In this document: piece by piece, positions 26,623 to 36,512 of the stretch
Numbering within the stretch: position 1 is the stretch's first letter
Layout: every line of letters begins with the position of its first letter
Assembly (NCBI GenBank): GCA_944325545.1
Contig: CALVAM010000006.1
Location: 1 to 64,000 of the forward strand
DNA: 64,000 nucleotides
Reading direction: 5' to 3'
Source: Candidatus Gastranaerophilales bacterium
GTDB taxonomy: Bacteria; Cyanobacteriota; Vampirovibrionia; Gastranaerophilales; Gastranaerophilaceae
Made by a program: the position numbers and the translations under genes
The notes under the pieces: generated by a model
Seen by the model: the letters and a program-made list of their open reading frames with translations, nothing else
What the model was told of the DNA's origin: nothing
Databases searched by the model: none

Positions 26623-28221
26623 ATGGAAACATACGGAATTGAAAAATTTGGTATTATAGGACCAAAAGCAGTATATCGTAATTTGACACCAGCTCAATTA
26701 ACAGAATCTGCTTTACGTTTAGGAGAAGGTTCTTTAAGTAACACCGGTGCTTTAGTTGTAACAACCGGAAAATATACCGGACGTTCTCCTAAAGATAAAT
26801 TTATTGTTGATACTCCTAGTATTCACAATGACATTGCTTGGGGTAAAGTAAACAGACCTATAAGTAAAGAAAAATTTGATGCAATCAAAGGAAAAATAGC
26901 AGCATACTTGCAAAATCGTGAAATCTTTATTTTTGATGGTTTCGCAGGTGCTGACAAGACTTATACTCAAAAATTCAGAGTTATCAATGAAATGGCAAGT
27001 CAAAACTTGTTTATTCACCAATTATTAATCAGACCAACAGCTGAAGAATTAGCAAATTATGGTGAACCTGATTATACAATTCTTTGTGCTCCTGGTTTTA
27101 AATGCGATCCGGAAGTAGATGGTGTAAATTCTGAAGCTTGTATTGCTATTGACTATGAAGCTCACGAAATTATCATTTGCGGCTCTCAATATTCAGGAGA
27201 AATTAAAAAATCTGTATTCGCAACAATGAATTATGTTATGACTAAGAAAAATGTTCTTCCAATGCATTGTTCTGCTAATATGGATCCTAAAACAGGCGAA
27301 ACAGCTGTATTCTTTGGTTTATCAGGAACAGGTAAAACTACTTTATCAGCTGATCCAAACAGAAAGTTAATTGGTGATGACGAACACGGCTGGTCTCCTG
27401 ATGGTGTATTCAACTTCGAAGGTGGTTGCTATGCTAAATGTATTCACTTATCAGCTGAAAATGAACCTGATATTTACAATGCTATCAAGTTTGGTTCTTT
27501 AGTTGAAAACGTTATAATGGATCCAGAAACAAGAGAATTTGACTTTGAAGATGGTTCATTGACAGAAAATACTCGTGTTGGTTACCCTATTAACTATATA
27601 AACAACGCTCAAATCCCATCTAAAGGTGGTATTCCAAAAGTTGTTATATTCTTAACAGCTGATGCGTTCGGTGTATTACCTCCAATCTCAAGATTAGATA
27701 AAAATGCCGCAATGTACCACTTTGTAACAGGATTTACTTCTAAGTTGGCTGGTACTGAAAGAGGTATTACAGAACCTCAACCTACTTTCTCAACATTATT
27801 CGGCGAACCATTTATGCCAATGGATGCTTCTGTTTATGCTCAAATGTTGGGTGAAAAATTAGAAAAATATGGTACTAAAGTTTACTTAGTAAATACAGGA
27901 TGGGCTGGCGGTTCTGCAGCTTCTGGTGCTAAGAGAATGAAATTAGCTTATACAAGAGCTATGGTAACTGCTGCATTAAACGGCTCATTTGATTCTATTG
28001 AATTCAAACATCACGATGTATTTAATGTAGATTACCCAACATCTTGTCCTAACGTTCCGGATGAAATGTTAGATGCTCGTGGTATGTGGGCTGATAAGGC
28101 TGCTTATGATGCACAAGCTAACAAATTAGCTCAAATGTTTGCTGACAATTTCGCTAGCAAATATCCAAATATGCCTGCTGAAATCGTTAATGCAGGTCCT
28201 AGAGCTACTGCTAATGTTTAA
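26623..28221 (+). CDS. pckA: phosphoenolpyruvate carboxykinase (ATP)
   Basis: It interconverts oxaloacetate plus ATP with PEP plus CO2. The kinase loop G-L-S-G-T-G-K-T-T-L-S-A-D is near residue 230 and the metal-binding I-G-D-D-E-H-G-W lies soon after. The length of 532 is normal. AAAGGAGGA precedes the start. In fermentative gut bacteria the enzyme often runs towards oxaloacetate. With ppdK in the same window it forms a PEP/pyruvate node. It is a single-gene unit with its own terminator. Confidence 0.97.
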   Translation: METYGIEKFGIIGPKAVYRNLTPAQLTESALRLGEGSLSNTGALVVTTGKYTGRSPKDKFIVDTPSIHNDIAWGKVNRPISKEKFDAIKGKIAAYLQNREIFIFDGFAGADKTYTQKFRVINEMASQNLFIHQLLIRPTAEELANYGEPDYTILCAPGFKCDPEVDGVNSEACIAIDYEAHEIIICGSQYSGEIKKSVFATMNYVMTKKNVLPMHCSANMDPKTGETAVFFGLSGTGKTTLSADPNRKLIGDDEHGWSPDGVFNFEGGCYAKCIHLSAENEPDIYNAIKFGSLVENVIMDPETREFDFEDGSLTENTRVGYPINYINNAQIPSKGGIPKVVIFLTADAFGVLPPISRLDKNAAMYHFVTGFTSKLAGTERGITEPQPTFSTLFGEPFMPMDASVYAQMLGEKLEKYGTKVYLVNTGWAGGSAASGAKRMKLAYTRAMVTAALNGSFDSIEFKHHDVFNVDYPTSCPNVPDEMLDARGMWADKAAYDAQANKLAQMFADNFASKYPNMPAEIVNAGPRATANV

Positions 28222-28239
28222 TTTTTATTAAAATATATG

Positions 28240-28276
28240 TTTAAGCCTTCTTGACAAACAAGAAGGCTTAAATTTT
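28240..28276. terminator. terminator after pckA
   Basis: TTTAAGCCTTCTTG (28240-28253) and CAAGAAGGCTTAAA (28259-28272) form a perfect 14-bp stem followed by TTTT. It also faces the minus-strand gene ending at 28288. Confidence 0.92.
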
Positions 28277-28287
28277 GTTATTTAAAA

Positions 28288-28662
28288 TTAGATTAATCCA
28301 AATTTTTCGCTTGGTTCTGAATCTTTATTTTTTAGATTTTCATTTTCAAGCATTTCTAAACTTTCTTTTTCATGTTTTTTCATATCTTCAACCACTTCTA
28401 AAGATACAAAGAAGTCTACTATTTTATTATAAATATTTGGTGCTGCTTGTTTGATTTTTTCTAAAAAGTTTGTTCTTTCGACTCCTGTAAGTTGTTCTTC
28501 GATATTTTTATCTTTTTCTTTTTCTACATTAGATTCGTCAAAAATATTTTTTATTTTTGCTTTTTCACTTTCTGTTAAATTTACCCCTTGATCGTTAAAA
28601 AAACGAGTCATTGAGCTTAAATTAGCTTTTAAATTTGAATAATCAGGTATTGAATTTGTCAT
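28288..28662 (-). CDS. small charged helical protein of unknown function
   Basis: The 124-residue product is Lys/Glu-rich, with no hydrophobic segment and no recognised domain. Most of it is probably helical. A few bases before the ATG (28660-28662) the minus strand reads AAGGAGATTATTTGAA, a good ribosome binding site. It lies 15 bases after the neighbouring small gene, so the two are an operon. The combination of small size, acidity and pairing is seen in chaperone-like or effector-like pairs, but there is no direct evidence for either. Confidence 0.65.
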   Translation of the reverse strand: MTNSIPDYSNLKANLSSMTRFFNDQGVNLTESEKAKIKNIFDESNVEKEKDKNIEEQLTGVERTNFLEKIKQAAPNIYNKIVDFFVSLEVVEDMKKHEKESLEMLENENLKNKDSEPSEKFGLI

Positions 28663-28677
28663 TTCAAATAATCTCCT

Positions 28678-28986
28678 TTACTGTTCTTGTTTATTTTTTA
28701 TCTTAATTTTACAAATTTCTTTTAGTTTATCAACTGTATTGATAATATCGTCAAAATCAATAACATTTTTGTATAATTTGACAAAACGTTTTTTACAGCC
28801 AAATTCGTCATTTAATTCATTTATAAAATCATAAAGTTCATTTTTGTCGGTTTTTTCATCATTTTCAGAACTAAATTCTTTCATTAAGTCATTAAATTTT
28901 TCAATTTTTTCTAATTCAAGTTTATTGTTGTTTTCATTTATAAATTTTTGTAATTGCTCTAATTTGAATTTTAAATCTTTATCCAT
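28678..28986 (-). CDS. small charged helical protein of unknown function
   Basis: The product is a soluble, Lys/Glu-rich, mostly helical protein of 102 residues. An in-frame ATG at 29004 exists, but AAGGAG at 28993-28998 lies 6 bases before the ATG at 28986, which is therefore chosen. No family is recognised. It is first of a two-gene unit with the gene at 28288. A short segment around G-C-K-K-R-F-V-K-L-Y has the only Cys in its first 90 residues. Confidence 0.65.
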   Translation of the reverse strand: MDKDLKFKLEQLQKFINENNNKLELEKIEKFNDLMKEFSSENDEKTDKNELYDFINELNDEFGCKKRFVKLYKNVIDFDDIINTVDKLKEICKIKIKNKQEQ

Positions 28987-29077
28987 AATAAACTCCTTTG
29001 ACAATACAACAAATTTATTAACGACATTTTTTTTAGAATCTTTAATTTAAATTCAAAAATTTAATAAAAATTTACAT

Positions 29078-29113
29078 AAAAAAGATAGTTGAAATTTCAA
29101 CTATCTTTTTTTT
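29078..29113. terminator. strong bidirectional terminator
   Basis: Two 17-base arms (29078-29094 and 29095-29111) are perfect complements, with six A on the left and eight T on the right. It terminates the minus-strand gene ending at 29131. Confidence 0.9.
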
Positions 29114-29130
29114 ATGTATGAAAAAATATT

Positions 29131-29730
29131 TTATATCGGCATGTAATCAGAGTAAATTACACTTGCCCAATCATCTTCAAAATAACTTATTTGGGTTAAT
29201 GTTCCGGTTTTAATAAGATTTTTAGATTGATTAGAAGGTGAAATCTCTAAAGCAGAAGCAATAGCTGCTTGAACTACATCAGGAGTTGTAACTACAATTA
29301 TTCGATTACCCTTATTTTCTTCTACTAAATTATTTATAATCGATATTACCCGACTATTGAACTCTTCAAGAGATTCTCCATTATTAGGTTTTTGTAAAAT
29401 TGCACGAGTTCCGTATTCATCATATAAATCAGAATAAGACCTACCATGCCAATCTCCGTGATTTCGTGCTTTTAAATCAATTATAGTAATTTTTTTCTTA
29501 AATAATTTAGCAATAATTTGTGCTGTTTGCGTACATCTTGCTGAAGCACTTGTATAAATAGTGTCATATGCAACAGCTCGTTTTTCCAAATATTCGCAAA
29601 CTTTTTCTACTTCTTCTTCTCCAAATTCATTTAATTTTGGATATTTTTCTGTGTCACAAATAATACCTTCCATCGTATGAACGGTTGCACCGTGAGTTAT
29701 GAATGTTATTTTACATTTACGTTTGAACAT
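29131..29730 (-). CDS. histidine-phosphatase superfamily protein, probably degenerate
   Basis: The fold and order of motifs match the phosphoglycerate mutase/histidine phosphatase family: I-T-H-G-A-T near the start, S-A-S-A-R-C-T-Q-T-A near 65, a G-D-W-H-G block near 95 and N-N-G-E-S near 118. Two catalytic positions are changed. The R-H-G triad reads T12-H13-G14, losing the phosphate-binding Arg, and the late S-H-G motif reads T148-T149-P150, losing the second His. The nucleophile His13 remains. It may be a pseudo-enzyme with a binding or regulatory role. It is a single-gene unit. Confidence 0.8.
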   Translation of the reverse strand: MFKRKCKITFITHGATVHTMEGIICDTEKYPKLNEFGEEEVEKVCEYLEKRAVAYDTIYTSASARCTQTAQIIAKLFKKKITIIDLKARNHGDWHGRSYSDLYDEYGTRAILQKPNNGESLEEFNSRVISIINNLVEENKGNRIIVVTTPDVVQAAIASALEISPSNQSKNLIKTGTLTQISYFEDDWASVIYSDYMPI

Positions 29731-29861
29731 AATAAAAACCTCTCAATATTGTCATTATAACATATATTCAGGTAAATACCATATTTTTGTATGATTGACT
29801 TATTGAGAAAAAACATTAAACTAATCATGTAAGATTGTAACTAAACACAAGGAGATATATT

Positions 29862-30416
29862 ATGAGTAAACGATTAGATGGTTCTTCTTTATTCTCAGGA
29901 ATTAATGCGGGACTTACAAATTCTTTTTCACTTTTATCAAGTCAGTATTCTGACGGATTAACTGTTGAAAATTTAACAAATGCTTTGAGTAATACTGCAA
30001 TTACAAATACCGGTTACGGCTCAACCTTTTCATCTTATTTGTTAAATAATTTTAATTCCGTTGATTCAAATGCAGATGGGACAATTTCAGCAGATGAGAT
30101 TCAAAATTTAATGACAAATATGGCAACGCAAGGTTTAACAAGAGAACAAATTATGTCACTTGGAGCTTCATCAGGAATGAGTACTTCTTTACAAGAAACA
30201 GTTCTTTCTCATTTTAATGAAATTGATACTAATAAAGATGGTAAAGTTACAAACCAAGAGATAAATGCATATGGAGTAAATTCGGCTATTGAAAAACAAA
30301 AAATTGAAGATACAAATCGTATTGTAAATAATATGTCTTTATATTATGGAGATGATTCTTCTGAATATGAAGGTAGTCTATTAGATTATAGATATTTAGA
30401 TGATGAAGAATCTTGA
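29862..30416 (+). CDS. EF-hand calcium-binding protein
   Basis: Two canonical EF-hand loops are visible: D68-x-N70-x-D72-G-T74-x-S76-x-x-E79 and D122-x-N124-x-D126-G-K128-x-T130-x-x-E133. All calcium-ligand positions are filled. The rest is Ser/Asn/Thr-rich, and there is no signal peptide or membrane helix. Length is 184 residues. AAGGAG precedes the start. It stands alone with its own terminator. A calcium sensor or buffer role follows from the motif; targets are unknown. Confidence 0.85.
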   Translation: MSKRLDGSSLFSGINAGLTNSFSLLSSQYSDGLTVENLTNALSNTAITNTGYGSTFSSYLLNNFNSVDSNADGTISADEIQNLMTNMATQGLTREQIMSLGASSGMSTSLQETVLSHFNEIDTNKDGKVTNQEINAYGVNSAIEKQKIEDTNRIVNNMSLYYGDDSSEYEGSLLDYRYLDDEES

Positions 30417-30438
30417 TAAAATTTGTACAAAAGATTTT

Positions 30439-30470
30439 AAAAAGAATTGGTAATTACCAATTCTTTTTTT
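30439..30470 (+). terminator. terminator after the EF-hand gene
   Basis: AAAAAGAATTGGTAA pairs with TTACCAATTCTTTTT across 30439-30468 without an unpaired spacer, followed by more T. Confidence 0.88.
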
Positions 30471-30503
30471 AGCAAATTTTTTTTTTACAGGTTTTATATC
30501 AAT

Positions 30504-31139
30504 ATGAATATAAGTATAAATAATATTTCAAATAATAAATTTTATTATAACCAAGTATCTTTAAATAAAAATGTTTCATTTAAGCATAATATCCCAGATA
30601 GTTTAACACATACTAATATAGGAAGTTGTTTGGAAGGATATATTGGTAAAGTTTTGGTAAGGAAAGACGGTGGAAATACAACATTAAATGTTTTCAAAAA
30701 ATTTAAAGGTGAAAATATTGAAAATTATACTTTAAAAAATGATAAAGATGAAATCATTGGAACTGTAGATGTTTTTATAAAGAAATATATTCCTCAACCT
30801 TGGGAAACAAAAGATTTGAGCCATGTATTTGTTGATGAATTAAGGAATTTTTCGAATCCGTCAACTCCTTATTATACTGAAGGTTTAGAATATTATAAAG
30901 ATATTGGAACACGATTGTTGCAAATTGCACAGAGAAGAAGTGACGAGGCTATGTGTAATGGAAATGTAAAATTGATTTCAAAGAATACAAACGCATTTGA
31001 TTGGTATAAAAAAGTCATTGGAATGCGACAAGAATTTCCCCCTATTCCTGGGTGTAAGTTTGTTATAAACAATCCTTATGCTATGTATCTTCCACCAGAA
31101 AACAAAGAAGCGTTATCTAAGTTACAAGGTGGCTTATAG
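30504..31139 (+). CDS. GNAT-like protein with N-terminal SFKH motif
   Basis: The open frame extends up to 30447 but that part overlaps the upstream terminator, so the ATG at 30504 is chosen (211 residues). No Shine-Dalgarno sequence is visible. The N-terminus is Asn/Ile-rich and carries N-V-S-F-K-H (FKH at 26-28), resembling other lineage proteins here. The C-terminal half resembles an N-acetyltransferase: D-I-G-T-R-L-L-Q-I-A-Q-R-R followed by N-A-F-D-W-Y-K-K-V-I-G-M, where the acetyl-CoA loop and the last helix would be. The substrate is unknown, and the assignment is tentative. Confidence 0.65.
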   Translation: MNISINNISNNKFYYNQVSLNKNVSFKHNIPDSLTHTNIGSCLEGYIGKVLVRKDGGNTTLNVFKKFKGENIENYTLKNDKDEIIGTVDVFIKKYIPQPWETKDLSHVFVDELRNFSNPSTPYYTEGLEYYKDIGTRLLQIAQRRSDEAMCNGNVKLISKNTNAFDWYKKVIGMRQEFPPIPGCKFVINNPYAMYLPPENKEALSKLQGGL

Positions 31140-31143
31140 AAAA

Positions 31144-32250
31144 TTATGAATCTTTCTCTGAAGTATTTGCAGTATTAGGTTTTGTCATAACACTTATTAT
31201 ACTTAGAATTATCATAATTAAGATTAATACTGCGATATATATAAAATAATTTTTTAGAGCACCTGTAAAATACGTAGCCAGAGCTCCACCAACAATTGCA
31301 ACAAATGTAAGAACAGCAACTGTTTTTTTCTGAGAAAGTCCTGCTTTAAGGAGTTTATGATGAATATGTTCAGCATCAGCTACAAATGGTGATTTACCTT
31401 TCATAATACGTCTTAAACTTGAAAAAGTGATATCTATAATAGGAACAGCTAAAACTAAGAATGGTAATAAAACAGCTAAAGCAGCTCCTTTCATGACTCC
31501 TGCAATAGATAAAGTTGCTAGTAAAAATCCTGAAAATAAAGCTCCTGAATCTCCCATAAAGATTTTTGCAGGGTTAAAATTAAATGTTAAGAATGCAAGC
31601 ATTGAGCCTGCTAAAATGAATGCAATTAAAGCAGTTATTGGTTGAGCCGGAGTCATTGCAACAGCTATAAGTGCTAAAGAAATCGAGCTAACTGTAATAA
31701 CAGAACCTGCTAAACCATCTACGCCATCTATAAAATTAACAGCATTAGAAATGCCTACAATCCATAAAATAGTAATAGGATAAGAAAATATTCCTAAATG
31801 AATAATTCCGCCAAAAGGGTTAAAAATAGTGTCAATCTGAACTCCTAAAAGGTAAACTATTGTTGCAATAGATAGTTGAATTAATAATTTAAATTTAGCA
31901 TCTAAATTATAAACGTCATCAACCAAACCTAAAAGAAACATTAATGAACCACCAAGAAGAATTCCTGAAAGTAGGCTGCCATAAGGATAATAACTTAATA
32001 AAACAAGTACAAGAAAAGTAAGCATAGCACTAGACCAAATGGCAACGCCTCCAAGTCTTGATATGGGAGCCTTATGGATTTTTCTTTCATTAGGTACGTC
32101 TACAAGTCCTTCTTTTTGTGAAAATTCAATCACAAAAGGTACTATAAAAACCCCTATTATATATGATATAAATGCACCAATTATATGTGCTTGTGTTAAT
32201 TTAATAATAATTTTCCTATCCTCACTTTTAATACAATGGGTACTTTTCAC
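31144..32250 (-). CDS. WecA/TagO-type polyprenyl-phosphate sugar-1-phosphate transferase
   Basis: This is a polytopic membrane enzyme (about ten helices) that transfers GlcNAc-1-phosphate or a related sugar phosphate to undecaprenyl phosphate, starting envelope polymer synthesis. Family motifs are [26 protein letters not shown] and F-M-G-D-S-G, with H-I-H-H-K-L near the end. The only common start codon before the first helix is GTG at 32250, inside the end of glyA and without a ribosome binding site. An AGGA lies further in, before three ATT codons. The exact start is uncertain. Confidence 0.88.
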   Translation of the reverse strand: MKSTHCIKSEDRKIIIKLTQAHIIGAFISYIIGVFIVPFVIEFSQKEGLVDVPNERKIHKAPISRLGGVAIWSSAMLTFLVLVLLSYYPYGSLLSGILLGGSLMFLLGLVDDVYNLDAKFKLLIQLSIATIVYLLGVQIDTIFNPFGGIIHLGIFSYPITILWIVGISNAVNFIDGVDGLAGSVITVSSISLALIAVAMTPAQPITALIAFILAGSMLAFLTFNFNPAKIFMGDSGALFSGFLLATLSIAGVMKGAALAVLLPFLVLAVPIIDITFSSLRRIMKGKSPFVADAEHIHHKLLKAGLSQKKTVAVLTFVAIVGGALATYFTGALKNYFIYIAVLILIMIILSIISVMTKPNTANTSEKDS

Positions 32251-33463
32251 AAAGTTTTAGAGAATCATTTCTTAATTCTCTTAAAATTTGTTCATTATCC
32301 GAATTTTTTATCGCTTCAGAAATAATACGAGCTACTTCTTTCATGTCATCTTCTTTAAATCCACGAGTAGTCATTGCCGCAGCACCCAATCTTATACCAC
32401 TTGTAACAAATGGACTTTGTGGGTCATTTGGTACAGTATTCTTATTTGCAGTAATTCCTACTCTTTCTAAAACATTTGCCATATCTTTACCGGTTTTACC
32501 GGTTTTTCTTAAATCAAGTGTCATCAAATGATTTTCAGTCATTCCACCAACTATATCCATTCCGTTATCAAGAAGCCCTTGTGCTAAAGAGGCTGCATTT
32601 TTAACTATTTGTTTTGCATATTCTTTAAATTCAGGCTGCATAGCTTCTTTTAAAGCAACAGCTTTTCCAGCAACAATATGCTCTAATGGCCCACCTTGTA
32701 TTCCTGGGAAAACGGCCTTATCAATCACTGCCGCAAATTCTTCATCACACATTATAATTCCGCCACGTGGCCCTCTTAGTGTTTTATGAGTTGTTGTTGT
32801 TACAAATTGGGCGTAACCAGCTGGGGATGGATGAACTCCTCCTGCAACTAAACCTGCAATGTGTGCGATATCTGCCAGTAAATATGCACCAACTTCATCC
32901 GCGATTTCTCTAAACTTTTTAAAATCAATTATTTTAGAATAATTACTTGCACCACAGATTATAAGTTTTGGCTTGTGCTCTAAAGCTTGCTTTCTGACAT
33001 CTTCATAATCAATATTGCCGTTTGCATCAACTCCATAGCTTTTTACATCATAAAATAAACCGGAAAAATTCACAGGAGAACCGTGGCTTAAATGACCACC
33101 ATTTGATAAATCCATCCCTAAAACTTTATCTCCTGGTTTAAGTACTGCGACGAAAACTGCCATATTAGCTTGTGCTCCTGAATGAGGCTGAACATTAGCA
33201 TGAGCCATACCAAATAATTCACAAGCTCGTTTTTGTGCTAATTCTTCTATCTTATCAATAACTTCACAACCATTATAATAACGTTTGTGAGGTTTGCCTT
33301 CGGCATATTTATTTGTTAAAACACTTCCGCAAGCTTCCATTACAGCTCTAGAAGTGAAATTTTCGCTTGCAATTAATTCTATTGTGGTTTGTTGTCTTTT
33401 TAATTCTTCATCTATATATTGAGCAACTTCACTATCTATTTTTCTTATATTTTCTAATCCCAT
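32228..33463 (-). CDS. glyA: serine hydroxymethyltransferase
   Basis: GlyA is a PLP enzyme that moves a one-carbon unit from serine to tetrahydrofolate, giving glycine. The PLP-lysine motif [12 protein letters not shown] is present near residue 225, as are the N-terminal E-L-I-A-S-E-N-F and H-S-G-A-Q-A-N blocks. The length of 411 is normal. AGAGGAG precedes the ATG. Its 3' end overlaps the start of the WecA/TagO-like gene by 23 bases if the GTG start is used. Confidence 0.97.
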   Translation of the reverse strand: MGLENIRKIDSEVAQYIDEELKRQQTTIELIASENFTSRAVMEACGSVLTNKYAEGKPHKRYYNGCEVIDKIEELAQKRACELFGMAHANVQPHSGAQANMAVFVAVLKPGDKVLGMDLSNGGHLSHGSPVNFSGLFYDVKSYGVDANGNIDYEDVRKQALEHKPKLIICGASNYSKIIDFKKFREIADEVGAYLLADIAHIAGLVAGGVHPSPAGYAQFVTTTTHKTLRGPRGGIIMCDEEFAAVIDKAVFPGIQGGPLEHIVAGKAVALKEAMQPEFKEYAKQIVKNAASLAQGLLDNGMDIVGGMTENHLMTLDLRKTGKTGKDMANVLERVGITANKNTVPNDPQSPFVTSGIRLGAAAMTTRGFKEDDMKEVARIISEAIKNSDNEQILRELRNDSLKLCEKYPLY

Positions 33464-33602
33464 ATCGAAACTCCTCTTGTAAAAACTTTATGTCTTAATT
33501 ATAATCTAAAAAGAATCTTGCATTTGTAAATAAATGTAAAATTTGATACATTAGTTTTAAAATTGATGTATGTGTGTGTACTAAAACAGAAAGGATAAAG
33601 TG

Positions 33603-33815
33603 ATGATCACTACAAAAATTAACGGTGGCGAGTTAAAGTCATTTGTAAAAGCAGGCATGAATTTAAATGGAACAGAAAATGAAAGATTAGCAGAAAAATA
33701 TACAAAAAATCTTGAAGTTTTTAAAGATGTACCTAGCGGTGATTCCCTATTACTTGCTGGAAAAAACGTTTTAAAAGATATTGTTCCTGAAAATAGTATT
33801 AATTATATAGCATAA
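33603..33815 (+). CDS. very small protein of unknown function
   Basis: A 70-residue soluble product with no recognised family. A GTG at 33600 precedes the ATG at 33603 in frame; ACAGAAAGG with an 8-base spacer supports the ATG. The leader ACAGAAAGG followed by GTGATGAT is almost the same as that of the small gene at 21257, which suggests a shared expression pattern. It has its own strong terminator. The sequence has Gly-Gly, N-L-N-G-T and D-V-P-S-G-D-S turns and no membrane helix. Confidence 0.6.
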   Translation: MITTKINGGELKSFVKAGMNLNGTENERLAEKYTKNLEVFKDVPSGDSLLLAGKNVLKDIVPENSINYIA

Positions 33816-33827
33816 ATATATTATTAA

Positions 33828-33865
33828 AACTAAAAGGCTCCGAGAAAACTCGGAGCCTTTTAGTT
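33828..33865. terminator. bidirectional terminator between the small gene and clpC
   Basis: Perfect 17-bp arms (33828-33844 and 33849-33865) with loop AAAA; the right arm touches the clpC stop codon. Confidence 0.93.
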
Positions 33866-36351
33866 TATGCATTTTCTAATTGTTCTGAATTTTCAGGGGT
33901 TTTTCTTTCAAAAACTATTTTTTCATCTTCTAATTTTAAAAGAATTGTATCCCCCGGCTGATAAGAATTAGTAAGAATTTCTTCTGCTAACGGATCTTCT
34001 ATCTTTTTCTGTATTAATCTTCTTAACGGTCTTGCACCATAAGCCTCATTATACCCGTCTTTTGCCAAGAAATCTTTAACCTCATCAGTAACTTCAATTG
34101 ATAAATCTCTTTCAGAAAGACGTTTGAACAAATCTTTCATCATTAAATCAACGATCTCTCTGATTTCTTCTTTGCTTAAATGTGAGAATACAATGATGTC
34201 ATCGATACGGTTTAAGAATTCAGGCCTAAATGCTTTCTTTAATTCTTCATTAACAGTATCTTTAAGTTTTTCATATTTATCTTTCTTTTCATTTTCAGCG
34301 GTAGAGAAACCTAGCTTACCTTGGGTAGTGATCATACTAGCACCAACGTTAGAGGTCATGATAATTACTGTATTCTTAAAATTGATGTGTTTACCTTTTG
34401 CGTCAGTTAATCTTCCGTCATCCAGTATTTGTAACATGATATTAAACACATCCGGGTGAGCCTTTTCAATTTCATCAAAGAGAATAACTGAATAAGGTTT
34501 CTTTCTAACAAGTTCTGATAAATGACCTCCATCATCATAACCAACATATCCGGGAGGTGAACCGATAAGTTTTGCAGTTGAATGTTTTTCCATAAATTCT
34601 GACATATCAACTCTTATCATATTATCTTCACTTCCAAAAATAGCTTCTGCTAAAGCTTTCGCAAGTTCAGTTTTACCAACCCCGGTTGGACCTGAGAAGA
34701 TAAAGCTTCCGATTGGTCTGTTTGGAGATTTTAAACCAACTCTTGCCCTTCTTATTGCCTTTGCAATTGCTGTCACAGCATCGTTTTGACCAATAACACG
34801 AGAATGAAGTGTTTCTTCAAGTTTTAATAATCTTTCAGACTCACCCTCTGTTAATTTTGTTACAGGAACACCCGTCATTGTTGCTACAACCTGAGCAACA
34901 TCTTCTTCTGTTACTGTAGGCTTGTTCGCATCATTCTGACGACGCCATTCTTCTGAAACTTCTCTTATTTTCTCTTTCATATTGGCTTCGTCATCTCTCA
35001 AAGCTGAAGCTCTTTCAAATTCTTGATTTCTTATCGCTTCTTCTTTTTCTTTAATAATTTCTTTTAACTCTTTATCAAGCTCTTTGCCTTCAGGAGACAA
35101 TGTACAAACTTTTAATCTGACTTTAGAACTTGCCTCATCTATAACATCAATAGCTTTGTCCGGTAAAAATCTATCATTAATATACTTGCTTGATAATTTA
35201 GTTGCGGCAATAATCGCTTCATCAGAAATTATTAAATTGTGGTGCTCTTCATATTTTGGTTTTAACCCTCTTATAATTTCGATAGTCTCGTCTATTGAAG
35301 GTTCATCAATGATTACAGGTTGAAATCTTCTCTCTAAAGCGGAATCTTTTTCAATATATTTTCTATATTCATCAGAAGTTGTAGCACCTATAACTTGAAT
35401 TTCACCTCTTGATAAAGCAGGTTTTAAAATATTTGCGGCATCTATTGCTCCTTCTGCTGCTCCTGCTCCAATTAATGTATGCATTTCGTCAATTACAAGA
35501 ATAACATTTCCTGCTTGACGAATTTCATCCATTATTTTTTTAAGACGTTCTTCAAATTCACCACGATATTTAGTTCCTGCTATCAATAACCCCATATCAA
35601 GCTGAATTATTTTCTTATCTTCTAATATATCAGGTACTTCATTATTAACAATTCTTAAAGCTAAACCTTCTGCAACTGCTGTTTTACCAACCCCAGGTTC
35701 ACCTAATAATACCGGATTATTTTTTGTTCTTCTTGCAAGAATTTGTATAACTCTTTCGATTTCCTTTTCTCTACCGACAACAGGATCTAATCTTAATTCT
35801 GACGCCGCTAATGTCAAATCTGTTCCGAATTCATCTAAACTCGGAGTCTTTACTTTACTTGCTTGAGAACTTGATGAAGAAGATCCTCCAACACCAGCTG
35901 ATGCTGTTTGCGGCTTAGAATCTCCAAGCATTTTTACAACATTGCTTCTTACTTTATTAAGATCAACACCTAAATTTTCCAAAACTCTTGCTGCTACGCC
36001 TTCTCCTTCTCTAATTAAGCCTAACAACAAATGTTCTGTACCTATATAATTGTGACCTAATTGTCTTGCTTCATCCCAAGATAATTCTAAAACTCTTTTT
36101 GCTCTGGGAGTAAATGGAATTTCTACCGCTACAAAACCGGAACCGCGACCGATAATTTTTTCTACTTCTATACGTGCATCTTTTAAATTTACACCCATTG
36201 ATTTCAATGTTTTTGCGGCAATTCCGGTACCTTCTCCTATTAGGCCTAATAAAACTTGTTCTGTACCGACAAAATTATGCCCAAGTCTTCTTGCTTCTTC
36301 TTGTGCAAGCATTATAACTTTTATCGCTTTTTCAGTAAAACGTTCGAACAT
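33865..36351 (-). CDS. clpC: ATP-dependent Clp protease ATP-binding subunit ClpC
   Basis: ClpC is a Hsp100 unfoldase that feeds substrates to ClpP. Two Clp N-repeats occupy residues 1-145. AAA module 1 has Walker A G-E-P-G-V-G-K-T near 217, a UVR-type coiled segment lies near 430-460, and AAA module 2 has G-P-T-G-V-G-K-T near 553. The ClpP-binding loop region and C-terminal D2 domain are complete. The length of 828 is normal for cyanobacterial and Gram-positive ClpC. mcsA, mcsB and ctsR are not adjacent. Confidence 0.97.
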   Translation of the reverse strand: MFERFTEKAIKVIMLAQEEARRLGHNFVGTEQVLLGLIGEGTGIAAKTLKSMGVNLKDARIEVEKIIGRGSGFVAVEIPFTPRAKRVLELSWDEARQLGHNYIGTEHLLLGLIREGEGVAARVLENLGVDLNKVRSNVVKMLGDSKPQTASAGVGGSSSSSSQASKVKTPSLDEFGTDLTLAASELRLDPVVGREKEIERVIQILARRTKNNPVLLGEPGVGKTAVAEGLALRIVNNEVPDILEDKKIIQLDMGLLIAGTKYRGEFEERLKKIMDEIRQAGNVILVIDEMHTLIGAGAAEGAIDAANILKPALSRGEIQVIGATTSDEYRKYIEKDSALERRFQPVIIDEPSIDETIEIIRGLKPKYEEHHNLIISDEAIIAATKLSSKYINDRFLPDKAIDVIDEASSKVRLKVCTLSPEGKELDKELKEIIKEKEEAIRNQEFERASALRDDEANMKEKIREVSEEWRRQNDANKPTVTEEDVAQVVATMTGVPVTKLTEGESERLLKLEETLHSRVIGQNDAVTAIAKAIRRARVGLKSPNRPIGSFIFSGPTGVGKTELAKALAEAIFGSEDNMIRVDMSEFMEKHSTAKLIGSPPGYVGYDDGGHLSELVRKKPYSVILFDEIEKAHPDVFNIMLQILDDGRLTDAKGKHINFKNTVIIMTSNVGASMITTQGKLGFSTAENEKKDKYEKLKDTVNEELKKAFRPEFLNRIDDIIVFSHLSKEEIREIVDLMMKDLFKRLSERDLSIEVTDEVKDFLAKDGYNEAYGARPLRRLIQKKIEDPLAEEILTNSYQPGDTILLKLEDEKIVFERKTPENSEQLENA

Positions 36352-36428
36352 TTAATATTTCCTCTTCTTATAATAAATATATTTATAAATATATGTTACA
36401 AAAAATTTACAAATTTTTCAAGGGGGAA

Positions 36429-36497
36429 ATACTAATAATAAATATATTTACTATTAATTTTACATCTATTTTTTCAGCTAACAAATTTTATATTTAG
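36429..36497 (+). pseudogene. in-frame N-terminal remnant ahead of the HExxH gene
   Basis: AAGGGGG (36420-36426) looks like a ribosome binding site. From ATA at 36435 the same frame as the downstream gene reads I-N-I-F-T-I-N-F-T-S-I-F-S-A-N-K-F-Y-I and then a TAG at 36495-36497. The peptide looks like the Asn/Phe-rich N-termini of other lineage proteins in the window. It suggests a lost ATG and an in-frame stop at the start of the next gene. Confidence 0.4.
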
Positions 36498-36512
36498 AGT
36501 ACTTTAAACAAT

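Noticed and set aside
30447-30503. Longer start for the GNAT-like gene
   Set aside because: The segment lies in the terminator of the EF-hand gene and is T-rich low-complexity sequence.
33464-33599. Glycine riboswitch upstream of glyA
   Set aside because: The upstream region is too short and AT-rich, and it lacks the conserved aptamer core.
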